A stretch of 64,000 nt of DNA from Granulicella sp. (GTDB taxonomy: Bacteria; Acidobacteriota; Terriglobia; Terriglobales; Acidobacteriaceae). Both the position numbers and the translations under genes were made by a program. The stretch is from contig JANXYX010000013.1 in NCBI GenBank assembly GCA_025408425.1, forward strand, positions 1-64,000. The letters run 5' to 3'. Under the pieces are notes generated by a model. The model had not been told where the DNA came from. It saw only the letters and a program-made list of their open reading frames with translations, and searched no databases. Positions 45,132 through 54,067 of this stretch are shown in pieces; positions within the stretch are counted from its first letter, which is position 1, and each line of letters begins with the position of its first letter.

Positions 45132-45860
45132 ATGGTGATTGCACTCCAACTTCATTTCATGCCAGCTACTGCGCCACGTTATCGATATCTCGACGCTCTC
45201 ACGACGGCATTCGTCGTCATACTGCTCGTCTCCAATCTCATAGCGCAAAAGGTCTGTTCCATCGGTCCATTCGCCGTCAGCGGAGCCGTCCTCCTTTTTC
45301 CCATTACCTATATATTCGGGGACATCTTCACCGAGGTCTACGGCTTCGCGGCGTCTCGCAGAGCCATCTGGCTTGGCTTCTTCGGCACCGCCCTTCTGTA
45401 CCTCATGGGAACAATCATCATCGCGCTGCCACCCGCGCCAGGCTGGCCCAATCAGCAGGCCTTCTCCACTGTGTTTGGCTTCATCCCCCGCATCCTTGCT
45501 GCCTCACTCGGGGCCTTTTGGGCTGGGGAGTTCGCCAACTCCTACACCATGGCTCGACTCAAGCTCCTCACCAATGGTCGCAAACTCTGGACCCGCACCA
45601 TTGGCTCCACCATCGTCGGTCAAGCTGTAGACACCACCCTCGTCATCTTCCTTACCTTCGTCGGCGTTATCCCCTTCCGCATCCTGGTCGGTATGATCGC
45701 TACCAGCTATGCCCTCAAGGTTGCCTACGAAGTCCTCGCCACCCCACTCACCTACCTCGTCATCAACCGCCTCAAGGACGCCGAGCAGGCAGACGCCTTC
45801 GACCACCACGAAAACTTCAATCCTTTCTCCTTTGCATCCAAAAACACCCTCGACGCCTGA
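45132..45860 (+). CDS. yhhQ: Queuosine precursor transporter (YhhQ/QPTR family)
   Basis: About 242 aa with six hydrophobic helices. Family motifs are VSNLIAQKVCSIGPFAVSG, LFPITYIFGDIFTEVYGF with the conserved Asp/Glu, and AYEVLATPLTYLVINRLK. It imports preQ0/preQ1 for queuosine modification of GTN-anticodon tRNAs. The start is uncertain: the frame is open from 45033, right next to the divergent tRNA-Glu gene, but the first ~33 residues look non-coding; ATG at 45132 (AAGTAAG upstream) or 45159 are the candidates. No preQ1 riboswitch is recognisable in the short upstream space. Confidence 0.85.
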   Translation: MVIALQLHFMPATAPRYRYLDALTTAFVVILLVSNLIAQKVCSIGPFAVSGAVLLFPITYIFGDIFTEVYGFAASRRAIWLGFFGTALLYLMGTIIIALPPAPGWPNQQAFSTVFGFIPRILAASLGAFWAGEFANSYTMARLKLLTNGRKLWTRTIGSTIVGQAVDTTLVIFLTFVGVIPFRILVGMIATSYALKVAYEVLATPLTYLVINRLKDAEQADAFDHHENFNPFSFASKNTLDA

Positions 45861-46091
45861 AATCCTCCCCATCTCCCGTAGTTGGAACGCTTACGGCCAG
45901 TTTTTCGTATTGAAGCAGATGTATTTCCGCACCCTTCCTTCGCCAGCATCATCCAATCGTCAATCTGTAAAATTGTTGATGACAGTATCCGGTTTCACTG
46001 CGGGCCATCGAGTAGGCCCGTCAAATCGCTGAAACTAGCATTTTTGTACGGTGACTGATATCCCGATACATGTCCCACAAGGAGTAGCACT

Positions 46092-47186
46092 GTGTCCCTG
46101 ATCTTCAATATTCGCCGCTTCCTGCCGCTCGTCGGCACTGCGGTTGCACTTTTCTCTATTGGTTGCAAGAGTGATCCTCCTCCTACTCCGGCTCCTTTCC
46201 AGGCACTGCCCGTTCAGGTCGCGACAGTCTCGCTCTCCCCCGTGCCCACGTCTGAAACCTACGTCGCCACCATCAAGAGTCGCCGTTCCGCCACCATGCA
46301 GCCTCAGGTCAATGGCAATCTCACCCGAATCTTCGTCCAGTCTGGTGACGTCGTCAAAGCTGGTCAGATCCTCATGCAGATTGACCCGCTCAAACAGGTC
46401 GCAACCGTCCAATCCCAGCAGGGAACTGAGTCCCAGAAGCGCGCCGTCTATCAGTACAACCAGACCGAGCTCGAGCGCCAGCGCAAGCTCTACGAGGCCG
46501 GCGTCACCTCAAAACAGGCTTACGATCAGTCCATTCAGGCCTATGAAAACTCCAAGGGCGACCTCGACGCCAACGCTGCGCTCACCAGCACACAAAGGCA
46601 GCAGCTCGCCTACTACCAGATCCGTGCCCCCTTCGCTGGTGTCGTCGGTGACATCCCCGTCCACCTCGGTGACTACGTCTCATCCACTACGGTTCTCACT
46701 ACCGTTGACGAGAACGCCGATCTCGAGGCCTACATCTACGTCCCGACAGAACGGGCCACACAGATCCGCACCGGTCTGCCAGTTGAGATTCTGGACACAG
46801 ACGGCAACGTCCTCACCAAATCGACGGTCAGCTTTCTCTCGCCCGAAGTAGACAACGGCCTGCAAAGCATTCTCGCCAAGGCCGAAATTCCGCGCACCGC
46901 CGAGCGCCTCCGCAACCAGCAGCTTGTCAAAGCACGCATCACCTGGAGCACCAGCCCAGAACCCACTATCCCGGTTCTCGCTGTCACGCTCATCGGCGGC
47001 CAGAGTTTTGTCTTCGTCGCCACGCCAAAAGGTGACGGCTACGTCGCCCATCAGGTCGCGGTCAACCTTGGGGAAACAATCGGCAATAGCTACCCTGTCC
47101 TCTCCGGGCTCAAGCCTGGCGACAAAGTCATCATCTCTGGCCTGCAGTTTCTGCAGGAGGGTGCTCCAGTCAAGCCCCTCGGCTAG
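46092..47186 (+). CDS. RND efflux periplasmic adaptor (lipoprotein)
   Basis: 364 aa from GTG with AAGGAG 7 nt upstream. A lipoprotein signal ends in FSIGC, so Cys25 would be lipidated. The adaptor order is normal: barrel-sandwich (PQVNGNLTRIFVQSGDVVKA), a coiled-coil hairpin (residues ~105-165), the returning lipoyl half (YYQIRAPFAGVVGDIPVHLG), beta-barrel and membrane-proximal domain (VLSGLKPGDKVIISGLQFLQ). It links the inner-membrane pump to an outer-membrane channel. The pump gene follows 92 bp downstream. Confidence 0.93.
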   Translation: MSLIFNIRRFLPLVGTAVALFSIGCKSDPPPTPAPFQALPVQVATVSLSPVPTSETYVATIKSRRSATMQPQVNGNLTRIFVQSGDVVKAGQILMQIDPLKQVATVQSQQGTESQKRAVYQYNQTELERQRKLYEAGVTSKQAYDQSIQAYENSKGDLDANAALTSTQRQQLAYYQIRAPFAGVVGDIPVHLGDYVSSTTVLTTVDENADLEAYIYVPTERATQIRTGLPVEILDTDGNVLTKSTVSFLSPEVDNGLQSILAKAEIPRTAERLRNQQLVKARITWSTSPEPTIPVLAVTLIGGQSFVFVATPKGDGYVAHQVAVNLGETIGNSYPVLSGLKPGDKVIISGLQFLQEGAPVKPLG

Positions 47187-47278
47187 GCACCCGGTCAGCC
47201 ATTTTGCGGAGTCACCGTCTTGGCTCCGCGCGGCATTTCGCTCACCGCCAGCTCAAACCCGCTGGCTAGAGGTTCATA

Positions 47279-50200
47279 TTGGTAGACTTCTTCATCCGCC
47301 GCCCGATCTTCGCTACGGTCTGCGCCTTGCTTATCGTGCTGGCCGGCGCCGTCTGTATCCCCACTCTGCCAATCTCCCTCTATCCGGAGCTGGCGCCTCC
47401 ACAGGTCATCGTCACCGCCAACTACATCGGTGCGAACTCTAAAGACGTTGAATCCGCCGTCACCACCATCCTCGAACAGTCCATCAACGGCGTCGAGGGC
47501 ATGCGCTATATAAGCTCCGCCAGCTCCAACGACGGCACCTGCGCCATCACCGTCACCTTTAATACCGGCTACGATCTGGACATAGCCGCAGTCGACGTCC
47601 AGAACCGCGTCGCCTCTGCCCAGGGCCGCCTGCCCGCTATCGTCAACAACACTGGCATCAGCATCATCAAAGCCAGTTCAAACTTCGTTCTCGCTGCTGG
47701 CTTCATCTCGCCGGACCACTCGCTCTCCCAAGCCTTCATATCCAATTATCTCGATGTCTACGTCAAGGACGCCCTCAAGCGTGTCCCCGGTGTCGGCGAT
47801 GTACGGGTCTTTGGTGAGCGCAAGTACGCCATGCGCATCTGGCTCGACCCCAACCGCCTCGCCGCCCGCAGCCTTACTGCCCTCGATGTCACCAACGCCC
47901 TTGCTGAACAAAACGTCGAAGTCGCCGCCGGCCAACTAGGACAGCAACCCGCCGATGTGCATCAGGACTTTCAGATGGCTGTTCGCGTCGTTGGCCGGCT
48001 CAGTGACCCCAGGCAATTCGAGAACGTCATCATCAAGAGCAGCAGCGCCTCCGGCGGAATTGTGCTCCTCAAAGACGTGGGCCGTGCCGAAGTTGGTGCC
48101 GAAAACTACGGAACACAGCTCAAGTTCTCTGGCGGAGACGCCGTGGGTATCGGCATCCAGCAACTCTCCAACGCTAACGCTCTCGAAGTCGACAAGCGTT
48201 GCCGAGCCGTTCTAGCAGAGTTACAGAAATCTTTCCCCCCTGGCATGAAGGGCATCATCGCGGTCGACACTACCTCAGTCGTCAGCGACTCCATTCGTGA
48301 AGTCATCCAGACCATTGGCGAAGCCGTCATTATCGTCATCATTGTCATCTTCCTCTTCCTGCAGGACTGGCGCGCCACCGTCATCCCTGCCGTCACAATC
48401 CCCGTCTCGCTCATAGGCACCTTTGCCTTTATCAAGATCTTCGGCTTCTCCATCAACTCGTTGACTCTCTTCGGCATCACGCTGGCCACCGGCCTCGTCG
48501 TCGACGACGCCATCGTCGTCATCGAAAACGTCCAGCGTCACATTGAAAAGGAACATTGCGATAGCCACCAAGCCACCTCCGAGGCCATGTCCGAGGTCAC
48601 CAGCGCCGTAATCGCAACCTCCCTCGTTCTCATCTCGGTCTTCATCCCGGTCAGCTTCTTCCCCGGCACCACCGGAATTCTCTACAAACAGTTCTCCCTC
48701 ACCATCGCCTTCTCCATCGCCATCTCCGCCTTCAACGCGCTCACCCTTTCACCTGCGCTCGCAGCCATCCTGCTGCGTTCTGAGCAGGTTCACACCGGAC
48801 TCATGGGGCTCATCCTCAACCCGGTGGAGCGGCTTATCCAATGGATCACCCGCGTCTACGCCAAGGCCGTCACCTTCGTCGTTCGTATCCGTTACGCCAT
48901 GCTGGCCGTCTTCTTCGCTGCACTTGCATCGACGGTCTACATGTACAACCACGTCCCTACCGCCTTCATCCCCCAGGAAGACCAGTCCTACTTCCTCATC
49001 CTCGTCCAGACACCCCCAGGAGCCTCCCTCAGCTACACCTCGGAGTTTGCCGACCGAGCCGCCGCACTCGTCCGTCAAAATCAGGGCGTCTTCGGAACCT
49101 TCTCCGTCATGGGCTTCTCACTCTCTGGCGGCAGTTCCCCGAACGCCGGACTCATCTTCGCCCCGCTCAAACCCATCGACGACCGTTCCAAAATGGGGCC
49201 TCAATACACAGCCAAGGCCATCGTCGCGGATGTAGCTCCAAAGCTCCTGGGCGTACCCGGAGGCACTGCTTTCGCCGCTGAGCCGCCCGCCATTCAGGGC
49301 GTTGGTACCGTGGGTGGATTCCAGTTCATCCTTCAGGATGGAGGCCGCAACACCTTCGCAGATATTGATCGCGTCGCTCACACCATCGTCGGCCAATCAC
49401 GTGCCCCCGACTCTGGACTTACTCGTATGAACACCACCTTCACCTCCAACGATCCTCAGGTCCTCGTCACCATCGATCGTGAGAAGGTCAAGAGCCTCGG
49501 CGTCCCTTTCAACCAGATCACGGCAGCCCTCGGTACCTTCATGGGCTCTACCTACGTCAACGACTTCGACTTCAACAACCGCTCCTACCGCGTCTATGTC
49601 CAGGCCGACCAGCAGTTTCGTCGCACCTCGCAGGACCTCCGTCAGTACTATGTCCGCAGCGACTCAGGACGGATGATCCCGCTGGACAACCTCGCCACGG
49701 TACAGGAGTCCTCCGGCCCCCAGGTTATCAGCCACTACAACCTCTTCCGCTCTGCCGAAATCGACGGCTCACCCGCAGCCGGTCTTAGCTCTGGCCAGGG
49801 TCTCCAAGCCATGCAGCGTCTCTTCGAGAAGAACAAGATACAGGGCATGACCTTCTCCTGGACCGGACTTGCCCTCGAAGAAGTCGAGTCCTCCGGCAAA
49901 GCCATCATCATCTTCGGACTCGGGCTCCTCGTCGTGTACCTCACGCTCTCAGCCCAGTACGAAAGCTTCGCTCTCCCGTTCATCATCCTGCTCGCCGTCC
50001 CCATGGCCGTACTCGGCGCTCTTGCTCTCGTAGCCGCCCTTGGTCTCGTCGACGACGTCTACGTCCAGATCGGCCTCGTCATGCTCATCGGTCTCTCGGC
50101 CAAGAACTCAATCCTCATCGTCGAGTTCGCAGAGCAACTCCTTGAACAAGGAAAGTCCATCACCGATGCAGCCATCGAGGCCGCGGAACTTCGCCTCCGT

Positions 50201-50443
50201 CCCATCCTCATGACCTCCATCGCCTTCATCCTCGGCGTCGGCCCGCTCTACTTCGCCACCGGAGCCGGAGCCTACGGTCGCCACTCAGTAGGCACAGCCG
50301 TCATCGGAGGCATGGTTCTATCCACCATCCTCAACCTCTTCTTTATCCCCGTCCTCTACGTCATCCTCAAGACCCTCCTGGTCCGTTTCAAGGGCAAACC
50401 TAAGACACGCCCCGAAGGCTGCGAAGAACCAGCCACTGTGTAA
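47279..50443 (+). CDS. RND efflux pump permease (HAE1/AcrB type)
   Basis: 1054 aa from a TTG with AGAGG 5 nt upstream. It has the full HAE1 layout: N-terminal helix after VDFFIRRPIFA, two large periplasmic loops and twelve membrane helices. The proton-relay pair is Asp409/Asp410 in ATGLVVDDAIVVIENVQRH, and the late GLSAKNSILIVEFAEQ carries the relay Lys. These match the pumps for hydrophobic drugs, not the heavy-metal type. No outer-membrane channel (TolC/OprM) or TetR-type repressor gene is adjacent, so the channel must come from elsewhere in the genome. Confidence 0.95.
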   Translation: MVDFFIRRPIFATVCALLIVLAGAVCIPTLPISLYPELAPPQVIVTANYIGANSKDVESAVTTILEQSINGVEGMRYISSASSNDGTCAITVTFNTGYDLDIAAVDVQNRVASAQGRLPAIVNNTGISIIKASSNFVLAAGFISPDHSLSQAFISNYLDVYVKDALKRVPGVGDVRVFGERKYAMRIWLDPNRLAARSLTALDVTNALAEQNVEVAAGQLGQQPADVHQDFQMAVRVVGRLSDPRQFENVIIKSSSASGGIVLLKDVGRAEVGAENYGTQLKFSGGDAVGIGIQQLSNANALEVDKRCRAVLAELQKSFPPGMKGIIAVDTTSVVSDSIREVIQTIGEAVIIVIIVIFLFLQDWRATVIPAVTIPVSLIGTFAFIKIFGFSINSLTLFGITLATGLVVDDAIVVIENVQRHIEKEHCDSHQATSEAMSEVTSAVIATSLVLISVFIPVSFFPGTTGILYKQFSLTIAFSIAISAFNALTLSPALAAILLRSEQVHTGLMGLILNPVERLIQWITRVYAKAVTFVVRIRYAMLAVFFAALASTVYMYNHVPTAFIPQEDQSYFLILVQTPPGASLSYTSEFADRAAALVRQNQGVFGTFSVMGFSLSGGSSPNAGLIFAPLKPIDDRSKMGPQYTAKAIVADVAPKLLGVPGGTAFAAEPPAIQGVGTVGGFQFILQDGGRNTFADIDRVAHTIVGQSRAPDSGLTRMNTTFTSNDPQVLVTIDREKVKSLGVPFNQITAALGTFMGSTYVNDFDFNNRSYRVYVQADQQFRRTSQDLRQYYVRSDSGRMIPLDNLATVQESSGPQVISHYNLFRSAEIDGSPAAGLSSGQGLQAMQRLFEKNKIQGMTFSWTGLALEEVESSGKAIIIFGLGLLVVYLTLSAQYESFALPFIILLAVPMAVLGALALVAALGLVDDVYVQIGLVMLIGLSAKNSILIVEFAEQLLEQGKSITDAAIEAAELRLRPILMTSIAFILGVGPLYFATGAGAYGRHSVGTAVIGGMVLSTILNLFFIPVLYVILKTLLVRFKGKPKTRPEGCEEPATV

Positions 50444-50492
50444 TCCTCGCTCACCTGTTCTGCTGCCTCACCAATGAAGAAATGAAGACCCA

Positions 50493-50529
50493 TCCCTACC
50501 CTTCACAGATTCATCGTGTAGGGTAGGGA
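50493..50529. terminator. Long stem-loop after the RND operon
   Basis: TCCCTACCC (50493-50501) pairs with GGGTAGGGA (50521-50529), and the inner bases extend the stem with one mismatch to about 14 bp. It lies 50 bp after the pump gene. There is no U-tract, so it may be a processing or REP-like hairpin. Confidence 0.5.
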
Positions 50530-50559
50530 ACCCACCTCCCATTCCTTCCTCTATCCAGC

Positions 50560-50565
50560 TATCAT
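50560..50565 (+). promoter_or_regulatory. TATCAT 6 nt before fahA (possible leaderless -10)
   Basis: TATCAT is followed by CACCCG and the ATG at 50572. No Shine-Dalgarno sequence is present. Confidence 0.4.
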
Positions 50566-50571
50566 CACCCG

Positions 50572-51912
50572 ATGGATCAGCCACCTCAGCCCTCGGTCTC
50601 TCCCACTACCCAGTCATGGGTCTTTGGAGCCAACGACCCCTCCCTCGGCCTTCCCCTCCAGCACCTTCCTTACTGCGCCTTCACCCACCCCGATACCGGC
50701 CAATCCCACCTCGGCGCCGTCATCGGAGCCTGCGTCCTCGACCTCCACGCTTGCAGCACCTCTGGCCTCTTCTCTAACCTGCCCGCCATAGCCGTCGCCA
50801 CTCAGGCTCCCATCCTTAATCCCCTCATGGCTCTCGGCACCCAGGCCTGGTCCGCCCTACGCACAGAACTCCAGACCCTCCTCCGCACCGGCAATCACCT
50901 CCCGCCAGACTCCCGCAAGAAAGCCGAAGCCGCCCTCCTCCCCACGCGCGATCTGATCTTTCTAAAACCCGTCGATATCCCCAACTACACCGACTTCTAC
51001 GCTTCCATCCACCACGCCACCCGCGTCGGCCGCCTCTTTCGTCCTGACCAGCCCCTCCTCCCCAACTACAAGCACCTCCCCATCGGTTACCACGGCCGCG
51101 CCTCCTCCATCATCCCCAGCGGCACTCCTATCCGCCGTCCCTGGGGACAATCCCGGCCCACCACTCCTCAGTCTCCACCCAACTTCTCCCCTACCACCGC
51201 CCTCGACTACGAGCTTGAGTTAGCCCTCTACATCGGCCAATCCAACCCCCTCGGCACACCCATCCCCATCGACCAGGCAGCCAGCCACCTCTTCGGAGCC
51301 AGCCTCCTCAACGACTGGTCCGCCCGCGACCTTCAGTTCTGGGAGTCCCAGCCTCTGGGCCCCTTCCTCTCCAAGAGCTTCGCCACCTCCATCTCCCCTT
51401 GGATCACCCCCATGTCAGCCCTTGCTCCATTCAGCACATCAATCGCCAAACGATCAAATGCTGATCCGGAACTCCTTGACTATCTATGTTCCAACGAAGA
51501 TCAAATAAGCGGTACGGTAAATGTATTACTTGAAGTATTCCTCCTAACTCCAACCATGCGTACTTCCGGAATGCCCCCGCATCGCCTTAGTACCAGCAAC
51601 CCGGCAGACCTCTATTGGACCCCGGCCCAGCTCATCGCTCACCACACCAGCAACGGTTGCAACCTCCAGATCGGCGACATCCTCGCAACCGGAACCATCT
51701 CCGGCCCCACGGAATCCTCCGCCGGATGCCTCCTGGAGCTAACCCGCGGCGGAGCCCTCCCTTTCACTCTGCCCAACGGTGAAACCCGCACCTACCTCGC
51801 CGACGGCGACGAAATCCTCCTGCGTGGCTCCTGCGAACGCCCCGGCCACCCCCGCATCGCCCTCGGCGAGTGCCGTGCCGCAATTCTCCCCGCCCGTGCC
51901 AGAGCACTCTAG
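50572..51912 (+). CDS. fahA: Fumarylacetoacetase
   Basis: 446 aa, slightly longer than the ~420 of animal enzymes. The active site is complete by alignment to the mouse enzyme: metal ligands Asp141 (YTDFYASIHHAT), Glu214 and Glu216 (DYELELALY) and Asp248 (NDWSARD), general base His148 and Lys268 (FLSKSFATSISPW). PIGYHGRASSI and SGTPIRRPWGQ are also conserved. It splits fumarylacetoacetate to fumarate and acetoacetate, the last step of tyrosine breakdown. hppD follows 57 bp downstream; homogentisate dioxygenase and maleylacetoacetate isomerase are not in the window. A short stretch at 51440-51560 has AT-richer codons than the rest. Confidence 0.93.
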   Translation: MDQPPQPSVSPTTQSWVFGANDPSLGLPLQHLPYCAFTHPDTGQSHLGAVIGACVLDLHACSTSGLFSNLPAIAVATQAPILNPLMALGTQAWSALRTELQTLLRTGNHLPPDSRKKAEAALLPTRDLIFLKPVDIPNYTDFYASIHHATRVGRLFRPDQPLLPNYKHLPIGYHGRASSIIPSGTPIRRPWGQSRPTTPQSPPNFSPTTALDYELELALYIGQSNPLGTPIPIDQAASHLFGASLLNDWSARDLQFWESQPLGPFLSKSFATSISPWITPMSALAPFSTSIAKRSNADPELLDYLCSNEDQISGTVNVLLEVFLLTPTMRTSGMPPHRLSTSNPADLYWTPAQLIAHHTSNGCNLQIGDILATGTISGPTESSAGCLLELTRGGALPFTLPNGETRTYLADGDEILLRGSCERPGHPRIALGECRAAILPARARAL

Positions 51913-51969
51913 CCAACTCACACTGCGTCGGCATATTCTCACCCTGCATCCAACTACTGGAGGCTCCCC

Positions 51970-53100
51970 ATGGCCATGCCCACCCAAAACCTCTCTCCGC
52001 AAACCAATGCCACGGACTTTCTCCCTCTCAAAGGCACAGACCACGTCGAGTTCTATGTAGGCAACGCCCGCCAGGCCGCTTACTTCTACCGCGCCGCCTT
52101 TGGAATGTCCCTCGTAGCCTACTCCGGCCCCGAGACTGGCCAGCGCGATCACGCCTCTTACGTCCTTCAGCAAGGGAAGGTCCGCTTCGTCCTCACCACC
52201 GCTCTCCGCCCTGACTCGGACATCGCCCGCCACGTCCAACTCCACGGCGACGGAGTTCGAGCCATAGCCCTCTGGGTCGACGATGCTCACCAGGCTTGGC
52301 TGGAGACCACCCGCCGCGGCGCCCAAAGCGTACAGGAGCCAACCGAATACTCCGACGAATATGGCCGAGTCACCATTGCCAGCATCGCCACTTACGGTGA
52401 CACCATCCACACCTTCATTGACCGCGGCCACTACACCGGCACCTTCTTCCCCGGCTACCAAACCATCACCCACGACCCCATCGCCCGCCCGGTCGGTCTC
52501 CTCCACATCGACCACATGGTCGGCAACGTCGGCTGGAACGCCATGAACCAGTGGGTCGACTTCTACGCCAACGTCATGGGCTTCTCCCTTTACCAGCACT
52601 TCGACGACAAGGACATCTCCACCGAATACTCCGCACTCATGTCCAAGGTCATGGCCAACGGCAACGGCTACGTCAAGTTCCCCATCAACGAGCCCGCCGA
52701 AGGCCGCCGCAAGTCCCAGATTGAGGAGTACCTCGACTTCTACCAGGGCCCTGGCGTCCAGCACATCGCCCTCGCTACCTCTGACATCCTCGCAACCGTC
52801 TCAGCCCTGCAACGCCAGGGCATCGACTTCCTTACCATCCCCCACTCCTACTACACCGAACTCCAGAGCCGCGTCGGCAAGATCGATGAACCCGTCGAAG
52901 AACTAGAGCGCCTCGGCATCCTCGTCGATCGCGACGACGAGGGCTACATGCTCCAGATCTTCACCCGCCCCGTAGAAGACCGTCCCACCCTCTTCTACGA
53001 GATCATCCAGCGCAAAGGCTCCCGCAGCTTCGGCAAGGGCAACTTCAAAGCCCTCTTCGAAGCCATCGAACGGGAACAGGCCCTCCGCGGTAACCTCTAG
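51970..53100 (+). CDS. hppD: 4-hydroxyphenylpyruvate dioxygenase
   Basis: 376 aa with GGAGG before the ATG. Two VOC-type halves are visible. The iron ligands are His182 (LLHIDHMVGNV), His265 (GPGVQHIALAT) and Glu344 (LFYEIIQRKG), and the C-terminal GSRSFGKGNFKALFEAIE is the family tail that closes the active site. It converts 4-hydroxyphenylpyruvate to homogentisate, two steps before the fahA substrate. It is in one unit with fahA. Confidence 0.95.
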   Translation: MAMPTQNLSPQTNATDFLPLKGTDHVEFYVGNARQAAYFYRAAFGMSLVAYSGPETGQRDHASYVLQQGKVRFVLTTALRPDSDIARHVQLHGDGVRAIALWVDDAHQAWLETTRRGAQSVQEPTEYSDEYGRVTIASIATYGDTIHTFIDRGHYTGTFFPGYQTITHDPIARPVGLLHIDHMVGNVGWNAMNQWVDFYANVMGFSLYQHFDDKDISTEYSALMSKVMANGNGYVKFPINEPAEGRRKSQIEEYLDFYQGPGVQHIALATSDILATVSALQRQGIDFLTIPHSYYTELQSRVGKIDEPVEELERLGILVDRDDEGYMLQIFTRPVEDRPTLFYEIIQRKGSRSFGKGNFKALFEAIEREQALRGNL

Positions 53101-53194
53101 CGATCCAACCTGGAATCTGGGTGCCCACGTCCAGAACCTCAGACGTGAGTCTTAAGCGCCCCAAAATAACGGCCCCCGTATCTGCACACAACCC

Positions 53195-54067
53195 ATGGAA
53201 CTCGTCACGCACTCTCCCCGCACCCACGCTTCGCACCCACCCACCCGCCCCACCTTCCTCATGTGCCCGCCGAAGTTCTATGACGTCAACTACGTCATCA
53301 ACCCCTGGATGTCCGACAACATCCACGCCGTCTCCCGCGAGCGCGCCGCCGCCCAGTGGCATCAACTCCACCATGCCCTCAGCCAGATCGCCGAAGTCGT
53401 CCTCGTCGAACCTCAGCCCGGCTCGCCCGACATGGTCTTCACCGCCAACGCCGGCCTCGAATGCGACGGAATCGTCGTCCTCTCCAGCTTCTTCCACCCC
53501 GAGCGTCAGGCCGAAGAGCCCCACTTCCGCAACTGGTTCCAGTCCGCCGGCTACACCGTCATCGACCTCCCCCGCGCCACCCCGTTCGAAGGCGAAGGCG
53601 ACGCCCTCTTCGCCAAAACCCCCACCGGCACCTGCCTCTTCGCCGGATACGGCCTCCGCACCCTGCTCTCCAGCCACGACGCGCTAAGTCACGCCTGGAA
53701 CGTCCCCGTCATCTCCCTCGAACTCATCGACCCCCGCTTCTACCACCTCGACACCGCCTTCGCCCCCCTCGAAGGCGGTGTCGTCATGTACTACCCACCG
53801 GCCTTCAGCCCAGCCGCCGTCGCAGCCATCCAGGCCGCCTACCCCGCTGACAAACGCATCGAAGTCCAGGAGTCCGACGCCCTTCGCTTCGCCTGCAACG
53901 CCATCAGCGTAGGTAGGCACATCCTCCTCAACCAGATCAGCAGAGAACTCACCACCCGTCTGGAATCCCTCGGCTTCATCACCACCCAGGTCGACCTCAG
54001 CGAGTTCCTCAAAGCTGGCGGCGCAGCCAAATGCCTCGTCATGAGACTCGAGCCGCCTCAGCCGTGA
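53195..54067 (+). CDS. ADI/DDAH-fold amidinohydrolase or amidinotransferase-like protein
   Basis: 290 aa of the pentein (amidinotransferase) fold. Candidate catalytic residues are Glu134 (FEGEGDAL), His184 ([12 protein letters not shown]) and the C-terminal nucleophile Cys280 ([11 protein letters not shown]). [12 protein letters not shown] and YVINPWM are common to this group. Members hydrolyse dimethylarginine, arginine or similar guanidino compounds; some are annotated simply as amidinotransferases. The exact substrate is not readable. Its 3' end overlaps the convergent malate synthase gene by 10 bp. It follows hppD on the same strand but after 94 bp, so coupling to tyrosine breakdown is uncertain. 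Confidence 0.82.
   Translation: MELVTHSPRTHASHPPTRPTFLMCPPKFYDVNYVINPWMSDNIHAVSRERAAAQWHQLHHALSQIAEVVLVEPQPGSPDMVFTANAGLECDGIVVLSSFFHPERQAEEPHFRNWFQSAGYTVIDLPRATPFEGEGDALFAKTPTGTCLFAGYGLRTLLSSHDALSHAWNVPVISLELIDPRFYHLDTAFAPLEGGVVMYYPPAFSPAAVAAIQAAYPADKRIEVQESDALRFACNAISVGRHILLNQISRELTTRLESLGFITTQVDLSEFLKAGGAAKCLVMRLEPPQP

Noticed and set aside
51739..52764. 341-aa minus-strand ORF opposite fahA/hppD
   Set aside because: A Gly/Val/Asp-rich shadow frame caused by high third-position GC in the true genes.
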